A stretch of 64,000 nucleotides of DNA. It comes from Maribacter caenipelagi (GTDB taxonomy: Bacteria > Bacteroidota > Bacteroidia > Flavobacteriales > Flavobacteriaceae). A program made the position numbers and the translations under genes. Each line of letters starts with the position of its first letter. Position 1 is the stretch's first letter. Below are positions 9,242 to 17,082 of the stretch, piece after piece. The stretch spans positions 372,001 through 436,000 of the forward strand of contig NZ_SNZW01000013.1 in the NCBI RefSeq assembly GCF_004364175.1. Direction: 5' to 3'. The notes beneath the pieces were generated by a model, which worked only from the letters and a program-made list of their open reading frames with translations, was not told where the DNA came from and searched no databases.

Positions 9242-9913
9242 TCAATTAATTATTTTTTTAATTTGAGTATCATTGGGTTGCCTTATTTTTTGGTACAAAG
9301 TTAAGTCTAGGGCAATGAACCAAACAATAAATAGGGCAAAGGTGATTTTTTGTACTACGGGCAGTATATGTATAATAATTCCCGTTTCATAAATGTAGTA
9401 ATTGGAAAGAAATATAATAATGCAAACTACACCTAATAGAAATAGTTTTTTATAGCTTGTCTTATATAGTTCTATACAGCAAGTGATAAAGGCAACTAAA
9501 CCAAATATGCCTGCTATGCGAACAACTATATCATGATAATCAAGTACTAAAAACAAAATTGAAAACAATGATAAATACCCTGACCCACCCATCAATTTTT
9601 GGATGTTATTTTTTCTTTTAAATAATTTGGGGAGTAAAGTCCATAGTAGTAATATGCTGGTACATAATAAGCTTAATGCTATAATAGCATATAACCGGGC
9701 TTTGTTGGTTTCACCGTTAATCGCATTTAGATCTAATAAATCACAAAGATAATTGTGCCAAAAGCTAAAACGGTTTAAATCTGGGTCTATCCAAGATCCT
9801 CCAGGGTATTTTTTGGCAGCAATAACATAGAAAATAATAAAGAATCCAATACCTATTAATGATAAAAATAATAGTAGATGCTCATAGGGTTCCAATACTG
9901 GCTTAGTCTTCAT
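9242..9913 (-). CDS. six- to seven-pass membrane protein, function unknown
   Basis: 223 residues with hydrophobic stretches near residues 12-30, 75-92, 105-123, 130-147, 155-172 and 185-205. The loop after the first helix carries PGGSWIDPDLNRFSFWHNYLCDLLD. The order recalls the DUF998-type membrane proteins, but I cannot confirm that. It ends convergent with the permease. I see no operator at its start. The hairpin at 9956-9984 lies just upstream. Confidence 0.75.
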   Translation of the reverse strand: MKTKPVLEPYEHLLLFLSLIGIGFFIIFYVIAAKKYPGGSWIDPDLNRFSFWHNYLCDLLDLNAINGETNKARLYAIIALSLLCTSILLLWTLLPKLFKRKNNIQKLMGGSGYLSLFSILFLVLDYHDIVVRIAGIFGLVAFITCCIELYKTSYKKLFLLGVVCIIIFLSNYYIYETGIIIHILPVVQKITFALFIVWFIALDLTLYQKIRQPNDTQIKKIIN

Positions 9914-9955
9914 GAGCAGGTGTATAAATTTTATTGTAGTTAAAGCTATAAAATA

Positions 9956-9984
9956 GAAACAGGAGACCTTAGGCCTCCTGTTTC
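9956..9984 (-). terminator. hairpin 1 of the RNA array (perfect 10-bp stem)
   Basis: GAAACAGGAG (9956-9965) pairs with CTCCTGTTTC (9975-9984), loop of 9 nt. Read leftward it is followed by TATTTTAT, a plausible intrinsic terminator. It closes the last unit. Confidence 0.65.
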
Positions 9985-10138
9985 CTTTAAAGTGCTCATT
10001 TTATTCTTTGTGTTACATCTATCCTTAAGTCATCTTATTGCTAAAATGATATAGGGGCGATTTCGACAACTAACAACTTGAACACTCAGGCATTTATTAC
10101 CTTACGGTAATAGTACCTTTTCTTTAAATGCTTTTTAA

Positions 10139-10171
10139 AAAGGACCAGAATACCAGAATATTCGGTCCTTT
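10139..10171 (-). terminator. hairpin 2 of the RNA array
   Basis: AAAGGACC (10139-10146) pairs with GGTCCTTT (10164-10171). The loop holds the repeat CCAGAATA. Leftward it is followed by a short U-rich tract. Confidence 0.55.
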
Positions 10172-10335
10172 ATTTGATATCGCAATTCTATAAATTTTGA
10201 ACGCAGAACAACTAACTATGTACAAACACATATTCCCTTGTTTATTCTAGTAAAAGAATTATTTGCAATACCATTTTATGACTGCTAAGGCATTACTGCT
10301 TAGAAGTCTGTTTTATACTTAAATTTTAAAGAAAA

Positions 10336-10359
10336 AACAGGAAGCCTAAACTTCCTGTT
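10336..10359 (-). terminator. hairpin 3 of the RNA array, with U tract
   Basis: AACAGGAAG (10336-10344) pairs perfectly with CTTCCTGTT (10351-10359), loop of 6 nt. Leftward it is followed by TTTTCTTT, so it is the clearest intrinsic terminator of the four and fixes the leftward direction. Confidence 0.65.
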
Positions 10360-10520
10360 CTTCATAAAGAATAGAATTTGTTATAGCCTTTTATCAATCT
10401 TTAAATTAACCTATTGCTAAATTGATTCAAAAATTAATGTAGATTACGACATCATCTATTTCTCTACTATGATCTGTACTATCTTGCGATAATTCAAATC
10501 AATGCCTTATAATTTTGTAA

Positions 10521-10550
10521 GAAACCAAGTCATCGCAATGACTTGGTTTC
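10521..10550 (-). terminator. hairpin 4 of the RNA array (13-bp perfect stem, CGCA loop)
   Basis: Positions 10521-10533 pair perfectly with 10538-10550. There is no good U tract on either side, so it may be a structural or processing element rather than a terminator. Confidence 0.55.
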
Positions 10551-10747
10551 TAAGAAGTCGGTATTTTTTCAAATTACACTTACAATGATCCTTTTTTATG
10601 ATTATTTCTAAACACATTTAGAGATCAAATGGTCTATTGAATTAGTAGTACCTTCTTCTTTATAAATTGAACCTTGGTCCCCCCGAGCAAGATTCAAATG
10701 ATTATTAATTTCAAAGAACTTATTATAATTGATGAATAATTATAGTG

Positions 10748-10790
10748 CTAAAATAATACGGGCATTACCTTTTTAAAATGACCTAGGTCA
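10748..10790 (-). promoter_or_regulatory. FNR-type operator (TGACCTAGGTCA, 10779-10790) facing the RNA array
   Basis: The perfect palindrome overlaps the htrA stop codon. The -7 candidate TATTTTAG (complement, 10755-10748) begins 29.5 bp from the centre and matches five of six fixed bases. Leftward there is no protein gene for about 835 bp, only the hairpin array. Confidence 0.65.
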
Positions 10791-11834
10791 GTTTGGTGAA
10801 AATTTTTCAGTTTTCGGAATTATAAAAGCCAAATTCATGATTTTACCTTTTCTTAAAATTTTAGCTTTCAAGGTGTCACCGAATTGAAGATTATGTATGA
10901 TAGCCCAAGCTTTGGTCATGTTTTTCTCATTGGTTAATGGTACATCATTAAAAGAAAGTAGAACATCACCACCAACAGCTATAGTATTGCCGTCTATCTG
11001 TAAGTGATAATATGATTCTTTCAAGCCTAGGTTTGCTCCTAATGATTGCGGAGCCACTTTTTGTACCAATACACCGGCAATTTGTGGTAAATTAAATATT
11101 TCTGCTAATGACCCGGTAATGAAATAAGCCTCAATTCCCGTCCACAGAGGTCTTTCATCACAAAGTAGTTCTTTTGCTATGTTAGAAGTAGCAGCGAAAG
11201 ATATGCCTTGAAAACCTTTAGAATGACTTATAATAAAGCTGGCAATACCGATTACCTCTCCGTTCATATTAAATAATGGTCCGCCAGAACTACCCTCATT
11301 TACCGCGGCGTCGGTTTGTAAGAAATCGGTTTTTATGAACCCACTAGATACTTTTTCGGGAGAATATTTGCCACTTACATAACCTACGGATAAAGAATAT
11401 CCTAGACCAAATGGCGAACCGATAACAAATACCTGGTCTCCAATTTTAACTTTATCCGAATCTGCCAAAGTAGCAACCGAAAGTGGAGTTTTTTTTAATT
11501 TGGTCAATCTAATTAATGCAACATCTGCCGTAGGATATGAGTATAGAACTTTAGCAGGCACTTCCTCGCCATCTGAAAAAACCACTTTAATAATAGCTGC
11601 ATTTTGTACAATATGTGCAGCAGTCATTATATCGCCGTCATTTGAGATAACAAAGCCTGATCCAAGACCTTCTAAGGTGAGCAAGGTTTTAAAATTACCT
11701 TGGCTATATATTTCTGGTTGCCAAGTTTTTATGAGTACAACAGAAGCATTGGCCTCTTCATACAATTTGCTTATGTTTTGAGAAGTAATTTGTTTGGTAT
11801 AGAATATGAAAAGTATAATTAGAATTATTTTCAT
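10788..11834 (-). CDS. HtrA/DegP-type serine protease, one PDZ domain
   Basis: 348 residues. Signal peptide about 1-18 (MKIILIILFIFYTKQITSQ), so exported. Trypsin-like domain with the catalytic triad His74 (TAAHIV), Asp104 (DVALIRL) and Ser183 (GSSGGPLFN), then one PDZ domain from about 235 to 335. Periplasmic HtrA proteases remove misfolded envelope proteins. Only one PDZ domain and a moderate length set it apart from the longer DegP-type. An operator 154 bp upstream may drive it with a leader of about 120 nt. Confidence 0.93.
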   Translation of the reverse strand: MKIILIILFIFYTKQITSQNISKLYEEANASVVLIKTWQPEIYSQGNFKTLLTLEGLGSGFVISNDGDIMTAAHIVQNAAIIKVVFSDGEEVPAKVLYSYPTADVALIRLTKLKKTPLSVATLADSDKVKIGDQVFVIGSPFGLGYSLSVGYVSGKYSPEKVSSGFIKTDFLQTDAAVNEGSSGGPLFNMNGEVIGIASFIISHSKGFQGISFAATSNIAKELLCDERPLWTGIEAYFITGSLAEIFNLPQIAGVLVQKVAPQSLGANLGLKESYYHLQIDGNTIAVGGDVLLSFNDVPLTNEKNMTKAWAIIHNLQFGDTLKAKILRKGKIMNLAFIIPKTEKFSPN

Positions 11835-11956
11835 TGCTAGATGTTGTAATTAAAAAAAATATTTAAACATTCGATACCCTTAGTCTTAAAAACTTAAAGA
11901 ACAGCTCTAATTTTAGATGTTCTGATACTCAAGTTGAAGTTTAAAAGAAATTAGCA

Positions 11957-11999
11957 GTAAACTAAGATTAGCGATTTTAGTGTGGAATGATTTAAGTCA
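11957..11999 (-). promoter_or_regulatory. FNR-type operator (TGATTTAAGTCA, 11988-11999) upstream of htrA
   Basis: Flanked as GAATGATTTAAGTCATTC. Leftward TAGTTTAC (11964-11957) sits at the standard distance, though the last two bases miss. Rightward, at the same distance, there is no -7 match, so htrA is the likelier target than the response regulator. The rest of 11835-12165 shows nothing else I can name. Confidence 0.55.
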
Positions 12000-12165
12000 T
12001 TCAGTTGCTGGCGAAACCCATTTCCGTAATTTATAATCGAATAATATTCAATGAAATTAGAGTATTTACCAGATTTCGATTAATTAATGGTATTATTCCT
12101 ACTTAATATGTAGTTTTTTTGTATCTTTTTATATCCTCATAAGCTTGAACTTAATAGGTTGTATT

Positions 12166-12552
12166 ATGATCAGTATTCTTATAATTGAAGATGAAAATGA
12201 TATACGGGAAAATACTTCTGAACTTTTAGAACTGGAAGGCTACACTACACTAACAGCTGCTAATGGGAAAATTGGCTTGGAAAAGATTAAATCTAATATG
12301 CCAGATTTGATTTTATGTGATCTTCGCATGCCTGAAATGGATGGTTTTACGGTATTAAGTCATCTTGGTCAATATCCTGATTTAAAAAGAATTCCATTTG
12401 TTTTTTTTAGTGCTAAATCTGAAAAATTGGATATTAAGACTGGCATAGAAGCCGGAGCAGACGGCTATTTAGTAAAGCCTTTTGAGTTTAAAGATTTGTT
12501 GGCCATTATTGAAAAATGTCTTCATAAAATTAAGCGTTCTTCATTACAATAA
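12166..12552 (+). CDS. single-domain response regulator
   Basis: 128 residues from the ATG at 12166. An in-frame TTG at 12145 would add MNLIGCI and is unlikely. It is a receiver domain only: acidic pair EDE near residues 8-10, phosphoacceptor Asp52 in ILCDLRMPEMDG, and the conserved Lys in YLVKPF. With no output domain, it probably acts by protein contact, for example in a relay or with the CheB/CheR hybrid kinase. Its promoter is unclear. Confidence 0.9.
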   Translation: MISILIIEDENDIRENTSELLELEGYTTLTAANGKIGLEKIKSNMPDLILCDLRMPEMDGFTVLSHLGQYPDLKRIPFVFFSAKSEKLDIKTGIEAGADGYLVKPFEFKDLLAIIEKCLHKIKRSSLQ

Positions 12553-12607
12553 ATTAGATTTTACTTCTATAAAATCATTTAAGTTTTATTCAGATTTTCT
12601 TTTTTCC

Positions 12608-12650
12608 TGATTCAAATCATTTAGCTTTTTTGCTGCAATAGGTACATTGG
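12608..12650 (+). promoter_or_regulatory. FNR-type operator (TGATTCAAATCA, 12608-12619) with -7 TACATTGG
   Basis: The -7 candidate (12643-12650) matches five of six fixed bases at exactly 29.5 bp from the operator centre. The predicted start site is about 14 nt before the ATG at 12668. Confidence 0.65.
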
Positions 12651-12667
12651 TAGAAAATAGATAGAAC

Positions 12668-13840
12668 ATGTATACTGCAGAAAAACTACCGTTGTTAAAA
12701 ACTACATTTGAATCTTTAATGGCAAAAAAGGCCTTTCATTGTGTGTCCATATATATATCAATGGATAAAAAGGGGATGCAACAAAATCTTCATTTGGCCC
12801 AAGCTAAATTGAAAAATTGTTTAAAAGAGGTTAGCACGGTATTGTTGCAATATCAATTGCACCAAAAGGAAGTAGAAGATTATCTTGAACCAATTACTCA
12901 ATTGTTAGATAGAGTGGATTTATGGAGAAATCCATCTGACGGACTGGTAATTTTTTTAGATCCTGAAACGGGATTGCAGTATTTTAAAATACCAATTTCA
13001 TTTGAAACACAAACATATGTAGCTAATCATTTTTATCTAAAACCACTATTACCGATTTACACTAATGATGGTACGTATTACCTACTTGAAATTAGTAGAG
13101 ATTATGTTAAACTCTACAAAGCATCAAGATATCAATTTAAAGACCTATTTGTTGAAGATTTTGCGCCAAAGCGTTTAGAAGAAGCTGTTGGGTTTGATTA
13201 TAGACCAAAAGTTTTACAATTTAGAAATGCAAATAATTTGAGTAGCGCAGGGGTGTTTCATGGTCATGGAGAAGGAAAGGATGATGATAAAAAAGAGATG
13301 GTAAAATTTTTTAGGGCTTTGGACAAGGGGCTTAAGAAGGTCATTGAAAACCAGAATGCACCATTATTATTAGCCTGTACAGACTATTTGTATAGTATTT
13401 ATAAAGAGACAAGTACCTATAAAAATGTTTATGATGGGCATTTGGGTGGTGATCCAGAATTTAAGGTGAAGACTTCATTACATCAAGATTCTTGGAATTT
13501 AATAGCACCCTATTTTAAAAAACATGAATCTGAAATGATACAAAAATTTAAAGATTTAAGTTATTCGCAAAAAACCTCATACGAAATTGGAGAAATACTT
13601 AGAGCAACTTTTCAAGGTACTGTAGAGGTGCTGTTCGTTGAAAATGAAACCGATGTTTTTGGTACGTTCGATTTAAAAACAAATAGAGTATCCGTAGATA
13701 AAACAAAAGAAATAAGTAATACATCTTTAACCAATTTAGCTGCTTTAGAATGTTATAAGCGAGGTGGTAAGGTATACCTTTTGCCTACTGAGCAAATGCC
13801 GATGAAACACAGTAATTTAAACGCCATATTTAGGTATTGA
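12668..13840 (+). CDS. baeRF-like protein (bacterial relative of eRF1-fold release factors)
   Basis: 390 residues, soluble, no signal peptide. The layout fits the baeRF proteins: an N-terminal domain with VSIYISM, a middle domain beginning YYLLEISRDYVKLYKAS, and a C-terminal domain with AALECYKRGGKVYLLP and the ending NAIFRY. Members are predicted to act on ribosomes or RNA in place of, or alongside, release factors. Biochemistry is scarce. The middle part holds a His/Gly/Asp/Lys-rich loop (HGHGEGKDDDKK). Its own operator places it in the stress cluster. The family assignment is from memory of sequence layout. Confidence 0.7.
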   Translation: MYTAEKLPLLKTTFESLMAKKAFHCVSIYISMDKKGMQQNLHLAQAKLKNCLKEVSTVLLQYQLHQKEVEDYLEPITQLLDRVDLWRNPSDGLVIFLDPETGLQYFKIPISFETQTYVANHFYLKPLLPIYTNDGTYYLLEISRDYVKLYKASRYQFKDLFVEDFAPKRLEEAVGFDYRPKVLQFRNANNLSSAGVFHGHGEGKDDDKKEMVKFFRALDKGLKKVIENQNAPLLLACTDYLYSIYKETSTYKNVYDGHLGGDPEFKVKTSLHQDSWNLIAPYFKKHESEMIQKFKDLSYSQKTSYEIGEILRATFQGTVEVLFVENETDVFGTFDLKTNRVSVDKTKEISNTSLTNLAALECYKRGGKVYLLPTEQMPMKHSNLNAIFRY

Positions 13841-13957
13841 TCTTTAAGCTCAGAACTGTCTATAAATACTTAGAGAGCGAATGCTGACATTGAAATTCAG
13901 AAAATAATCACCATTTTTTAATTGATCAAATCTTTTAAAAAAACAAAAAAGAAAGAC

Positions 13958-14650
13958 ATGAAACTAAAATGTATTGTATTGGAGAAATCGATTATCCACC
14001 AAAAGGCAATAGAGAAAATGGTAAACTACCATCCTAATTTAGAAATGTCTGGTATATATAATAGTTCGTTAGAGGCTAACCAACATTTAAAGAACTATAA
14101 TATTGATCTCATGTTCTTAGATGTAGATATGCCATTGCTTTCTGGTTTTGATTTTTTAGGATCATTAAAGAATCCTCCTAAAACAATTTTGACATCAAAT
14201 AATGCTGATTATGCAGTTAAAGCATTTGAATATAATATTTCTTATTATTTGTTAAAACCCATTACAACGATCAGTTTTAATATTGCAGTTAGCAAGGTTT
14301 TAAAACACCATAATCTAATTTATCCTAAAAACGGCAATGGCGAATTTGTACTATTGAAAAGTAATTTTAAAAAGGTAAAAGTTGTACTACGCGATATAAA
14401 ATGGGTGAAGGCCATAGGCGATTATGTAAAAATTGTAACCGATAAGCAAAATTTTGTGGTTCAGTTTACCATGAAGCGATTTGAAAAAATGCTACCTGAC
14501 GACAAATTTTTAAGAATTCATAAATCCTATATAGTGAACTTAAGAAGTATAGATCAGTTTACTAGTAGAAATGTTGAAATAAATGGAAACTCATTGCCTA
14601 TGAGCAGAAGCAAAAAACAACTGCTTGAAAATAAATTGATGTTTAACTGA
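13958..14650 (+). CDS. LytTR-family response regulator
   Basis: 230 residues from the ATG at 13958 (a TTG at 13922 would add a Lys-rich leader and is less likely). Receiver domain with phosphoacceptor Asp in MFLDVDMPLLSG and the conserved Lys in YYLLKPI. It is followed by a LytTR DNA-binding domain (VKAIGDYVKIVT, FLRIHKSYIVNL, LPMSRSKKQLL). Such regulators usually pair with a sensor kinase of the LytS or YehU type, but none is next to it. I see no good operator upstream. Confidence 0.93.
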   Translation: MKLKCIVLEKSIIHQKAIEKMVNYHPNLEMSGIYNSSLEANQHLKNYNIDLMFLDVDMPLLSGFDFLGSLKNPPKTILTSNNADYAVKAFEYNISYYLLKPITTISFNIAVSKVLKHHNLIYPKNGNGEFVLLKSNFKKVKVVLRDIKWVKAIGDYVKIVTDKQNFVVQFTMKRFEKMLPDDKFLRIHKSYIVNLRSIDQFTSRNVEINGNSLPMSRSKKQLLENKLMFN

Positions 14651-14770
14651 TAACCAATCGGTCTTTATTGATATTATTTTAAAATAATTAAAGAAATTAG
14701 GCTTGATCACATTTATTTTGAATTCGTATATCTGACAGTTATTTTTTGTGACAAAATAAAATATACAGAG

Positions 14771-14813
14771 TGATTCAGGTCATTTTACGGATCTTTTATT
14801 CTTACGATTTTTA
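14771..14813 (+). promoter_or_regulatory. FNR-type operator (TGATTCAGGTCA, 14771-14782)
   Basis: Identical to the 12-mer at 4838. At the standard distance lies GATTTTTA (14806-14813), a weak -7 match that keeps TTT. The predicted start is about 18 nt before the ATG at 14835. Confidence 0.6.
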
Positions 14814-14834
14814 AGTAATTAATAAACAGAAGTT

Positions 14835-15473
14835 ATGGTGTATACAAAAATATTTGATCAGAATGTTGAAGCTTATGAGCAATGGTACCAGGATTACCCT
14901 GAGGTATTTGAATCAGAACTTTTGGCGATAAAAGAACAGTTACAGAAACTGCCCGAGAACCTGAAAGGTATTGAAGTGGGTTTGGGAACAGGTAGATTTT
15001 CAGAACCTTTAGGTATAAAAGAAGGAGTAGAGCCTTCAAAAGAAATGGCTGCATTGGCTATTAAAAGAGGAGTTTCGGTTTTAAACGGTTATGCCGAACA
15101 GTTACCTTTCGGAGATCTAAGATTCGATTTTGTTCTCTTTGTTACAGTTTGTCATTTAGATAACATAAAACACGCTTTTGCCGAAGCATATAGGGTTCTT
15201 AAACCTGCAGGAGCAATAGTAATTGGTTTTTTGGATAGCGAAAGAAGTATAGCCCAGCAATATTTAGAAAAGCGCCATAGAAGTACGTTTTTTGCAAAGG
15301 CAAATTTTTATACAGTCAGTAGAATAGAGGTCCTTTTGAAAGAAGCAGGCTTTAAAAGTTTAGAATTCAATCAAACACTATTTGGCAATTTAGATGACAT
15401 AAAAGAGGTTCAAATGTCTAAAGAAGGTTTTGGAGAAGGATCTTTTGTTGTTGTAAAAGCCATTAAAAAATAG
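14835..15473 (+). CDS. class I SAM-dependent methyltransferase
   Basis: 212 residues. SAM motif I is GIEVGLGTGRFSEPLG. The acidic residue after beta-2 is in GVEPSKEM. Motif II is PFGDLRFDFVLFVTVCHLD, followed by RVLKPAGAIVIGF. This is the Methyltransf_11 pattern typical of small-molecule methyltransferases. The substrate is unknown. It has its own operator and stands alone. Confidence 0.88.
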   Translation: MVYTKIFDQNVEAYEQWYQDYPEVFESELLAIKEQLQKLPENLKGIEVGLGTGRFSEPLGIKEGVEPSKEMAALAIKRGVSVLNGYAEQLPFGDLRFDFVLFVTVCHLDNIKHAFAEAYRVLKPAGAIVIGFLDSERSIAQQYLEKRHRSTFFAKANFYTVSRIEVLLKEAGFKSLEFNQTLFGNLDDIKEVQMSKEGFGEGSFVVVKAIKK

Positions 15474-15533
15474 CGGAAGGCATATAAGTTGAAATGTTCA
15501 TATTATTTAAATAACTCGATTAGAAATTTTTGA

Positions 15534-16175
15534 TCAATTATTAGTAACTTCTTTAGAATTGAAATAATCTAATATTTGAATGGCTTTTTGGTCAGTAACC
15601 TCCTCGAAATTTTTATAAAATTGCCCTACAGCTCTAAAATTATCTGGTTGTAAAATACAAATGACTTCTTCTACATGTTCTAAATTACTTATTTTATAAA
15701 TTGCAGATGGTGGTGCAACGGGTATTGCAATTATAATTTTAGAAGGTTTTTGTTTGTGTACCAAAGCTATTGTTGCCAATAGGGTGTTACCAGTGGCAAT
15801 ACCATCATCAACAATTATAACTGTCTTTTTTTGTAAATTTAAAGGAGAGCGATTTTTATAATATTGTTTGTACCGTTCTTTTAGTGATTTACGAATACGC
15901 TCTGTCTCTCTATCAATATAATTTTTATCAAAAACCATTGAGTTTGATAGTATTATACTTTCAAGGCTAACTGCGCCGATCGCGTATTCCTTATTATTTG
16001 GATGCCCTATTTTTTTTGTTAATACTACATCTAATGGCGCATTTAGAAACTTTGCTACAGATGCTCCAATTGGTAGTCCGCCTCTTGGTATTGCCAAGAT
16101 TATTACTTCTTCGTCTTTGTATTTTGCTAATAGTATAGCTAGTTGACTGCCTGCATCATTTCTATCTTCAAACAT
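15534..16175 (-). CDS. phosphoribosyltransferase-fold protein
   Basis: 213 residues from the ATG at 16175, which lies 11 nt after the hydrolase stop. A longer frame to 16214 would overlap the hydrolase and is rejected. The PRPP-binding motif is VIIVDDGIATGNTLL, the N-terminal loop is LAIPRGGLPIGASVA, and the ending NFRAVGQFYKNFEEV is typical of this non-purine branch. The true substrate is unknown. It forms a two-gene operon with the hydrolase. The same two domains occur fused in some actinobacterial dormancy proteins. Confidence 0.88.
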   Translation of the reverse strand: MFEDRNDAGSQLAILLAKYKDEEVIILAIPRGGLPIGASVAKFLNAPLDVVLTKKIGHPNNKEYAIGAVSLESIILSNSMVFDKNYIDRETERIRKSLKERYKQYYKNRSPLNLQKKTVIIVDDGIATGNTLLATIALVHKQKPSKIIIAIPVAPPSAIYKISNLEHVEEVICILQPDNFRAVGQFYKNFEEVTDQKAIQILDYFNSKEVTNN

Positions 16176-16186
16176 TGTTTTGATTT

Positions 16187-16834
16187 TTAACTTTTTAGAT
16201 ATGTAGCAAACCAATTAGCCGATATTTGCGCCACTTCATTTAATTTGCCCGGTTCTTCGAATAAGTGACTTGCCTTTGGTATTATTTCTAGTTTGCGTTG
16301 GCAGTGTAGTTTTTGATAAGCTTTTTCATTAAGTTCAATTACAACATCATCATTGCCGCCTACTATGAGTAATGTGGCAGCTGTTACCTTTGATATGTCG
16401 TTTATGGCAAGGTCTGGTCGCCCACCTCTAGAAACTACCGCTTTAATTAGTTCTTCATAAAAGGCAGCGGCCCTTAATGCCGAGGCTGCACCTGTACTTG
16501 CTCCAAAATATCCAATCGATAATTTTTTTGTTTCTTTTAGTTGTTGTACCCATTGCGTTACGTCAATAAGCCGTAGGGTCAGTAAATCTATATCAAATCT
16601 ATTTTTGTATATGCTATCTTCATCTTCAGTCAATAAATCAAAAAGTAAAGTAGCCAGGTCATTTTTTTGTAATACTTCAGCAACAAAGTTGTTACGAGGA
16701 CTAAGACGGCTACTACCGCTACCATGAGAAAAAATGACCAGACCTATAGCATTTTTAGGAATAACTAAGTCTCCTTTTAGAATAACTCCGTCTAACTGAA
16801 TATTGACAGCTTTATGGTTGAAATTATTTTCCAT
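16187..16834 (-). CDS. alpha/beta hydrolase of dienelactone-hydrolase type
   Basis: 215 residues, cytoplasmic. Oxyanion region SHGSGSS, nucleophile elbow GYFGASTGAASAL (Ser in GASTG), acid in IVGGNDDVV, and catalytic His in ASHLFEEPG, so the triad is complete. It is the first gene of the operon with the phosphoribosyltransferase. The operator lies 55 bp upstream. The substrate is unknown. Confidence 0.9.
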   Translation of the reverse strand: MENNFNHKAVNIQLDGVILKGDLVIPKNAIGLVIFSHGSGSSRLSPRNNFVAEVLQKNDLATLLFDLLTEDEDSIYKNRFDIDLLTLRLIDVTQWVQQLKETKKLSIGYFGASTGAASALRAAAFYEELIKAVVSRGGRPDLAINDISKVTAATLLIVGGNDDVVIELNEKAYQKLHCQRKLEIIPKASHLFEEPGKLNEVAQISANWFATYLKS

Positions 16835-16857
16835 TTTTAGCTTTTTTCACAAAGACT

Positions 16858-16900
16858 TAAATGTAATGGAAGAAGGGAATTTGACAAATGATCCAAGTCA
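16858..16900 (-). promoter_or_regulatory. FNR-type operator (TGATCCAAGTCA, 16889-16900) with -7 TACATTTA
   Basis: The -7 element (complement, 16865-16858) fits TAnnTTTA at exactly 29.5 bp from the operator centre. The predicted start lies about 20 nt before the hydrolase ATG. I see nothing else between 16900 and 17082. Confidence 0.7.
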
Positions 16901-17082
16901 TTTATACTTTTTCAATAAAATAATCTAAGAGCACAAAAGCCTGTTTTATAACTTTAGTTCGTAAGAATCTATAATGTAGAAGGATCATTTTGTGTTCAAT
17001 TGATTTTCACAGCAATGAGTTAAGGTAAGAGAAGCTCTTTTTTCTTTAGAATTACGGTTCAAACTTTATACATATATTCCAC

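Larger units (their letters stand above)
9956..10742 (-). ncRNA. candidate array of four tandem small RNAs, transcribed leftward
   Basis: No protein gene lies between 9914 and 10787. Four strong hairpins stand about 190 bp apart (centres near 9970, 10155, 10348 and 10536). In the leftward direction three units carry a block beginning TTTAG (10612, 10421 and 10045) that lies 62, 62 and 61 nt before its hairpin. The 29-nt blocks of the units at 10421 and 10045 agree at about 23 positions, and two units share AAAGAA(G)AAGGTACTAYTA. Two units hold stems with GNRA loops (GTAA at 10104-10107, GCAA at 10486-10489). An operator with a -7 element at 10748-10790 points into the array. The units could be processed from one RNA of about 790 nt. 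Confidence 0.5.

Noticed and set aside
10521-10550. Hairpin 4 as insertion-sequence end or attP
   Set aside because: No transposase, no direct repeats at its flanks, and its spacing fits the RNA array instead.
12023-12030. Rightward promoter from the 11988 operator to the response regulator
   Set aside because: The octamer at the standard distance is TCCGTAAT, which does not match; only the htrA side has partial fit.
13861-13920. Operator-like TGACATTGAAATTCA before the LytTR gene
   Set aside because: Half-sites are 15 bp end to end instead of 12 and no -7 element fits the standard distance.
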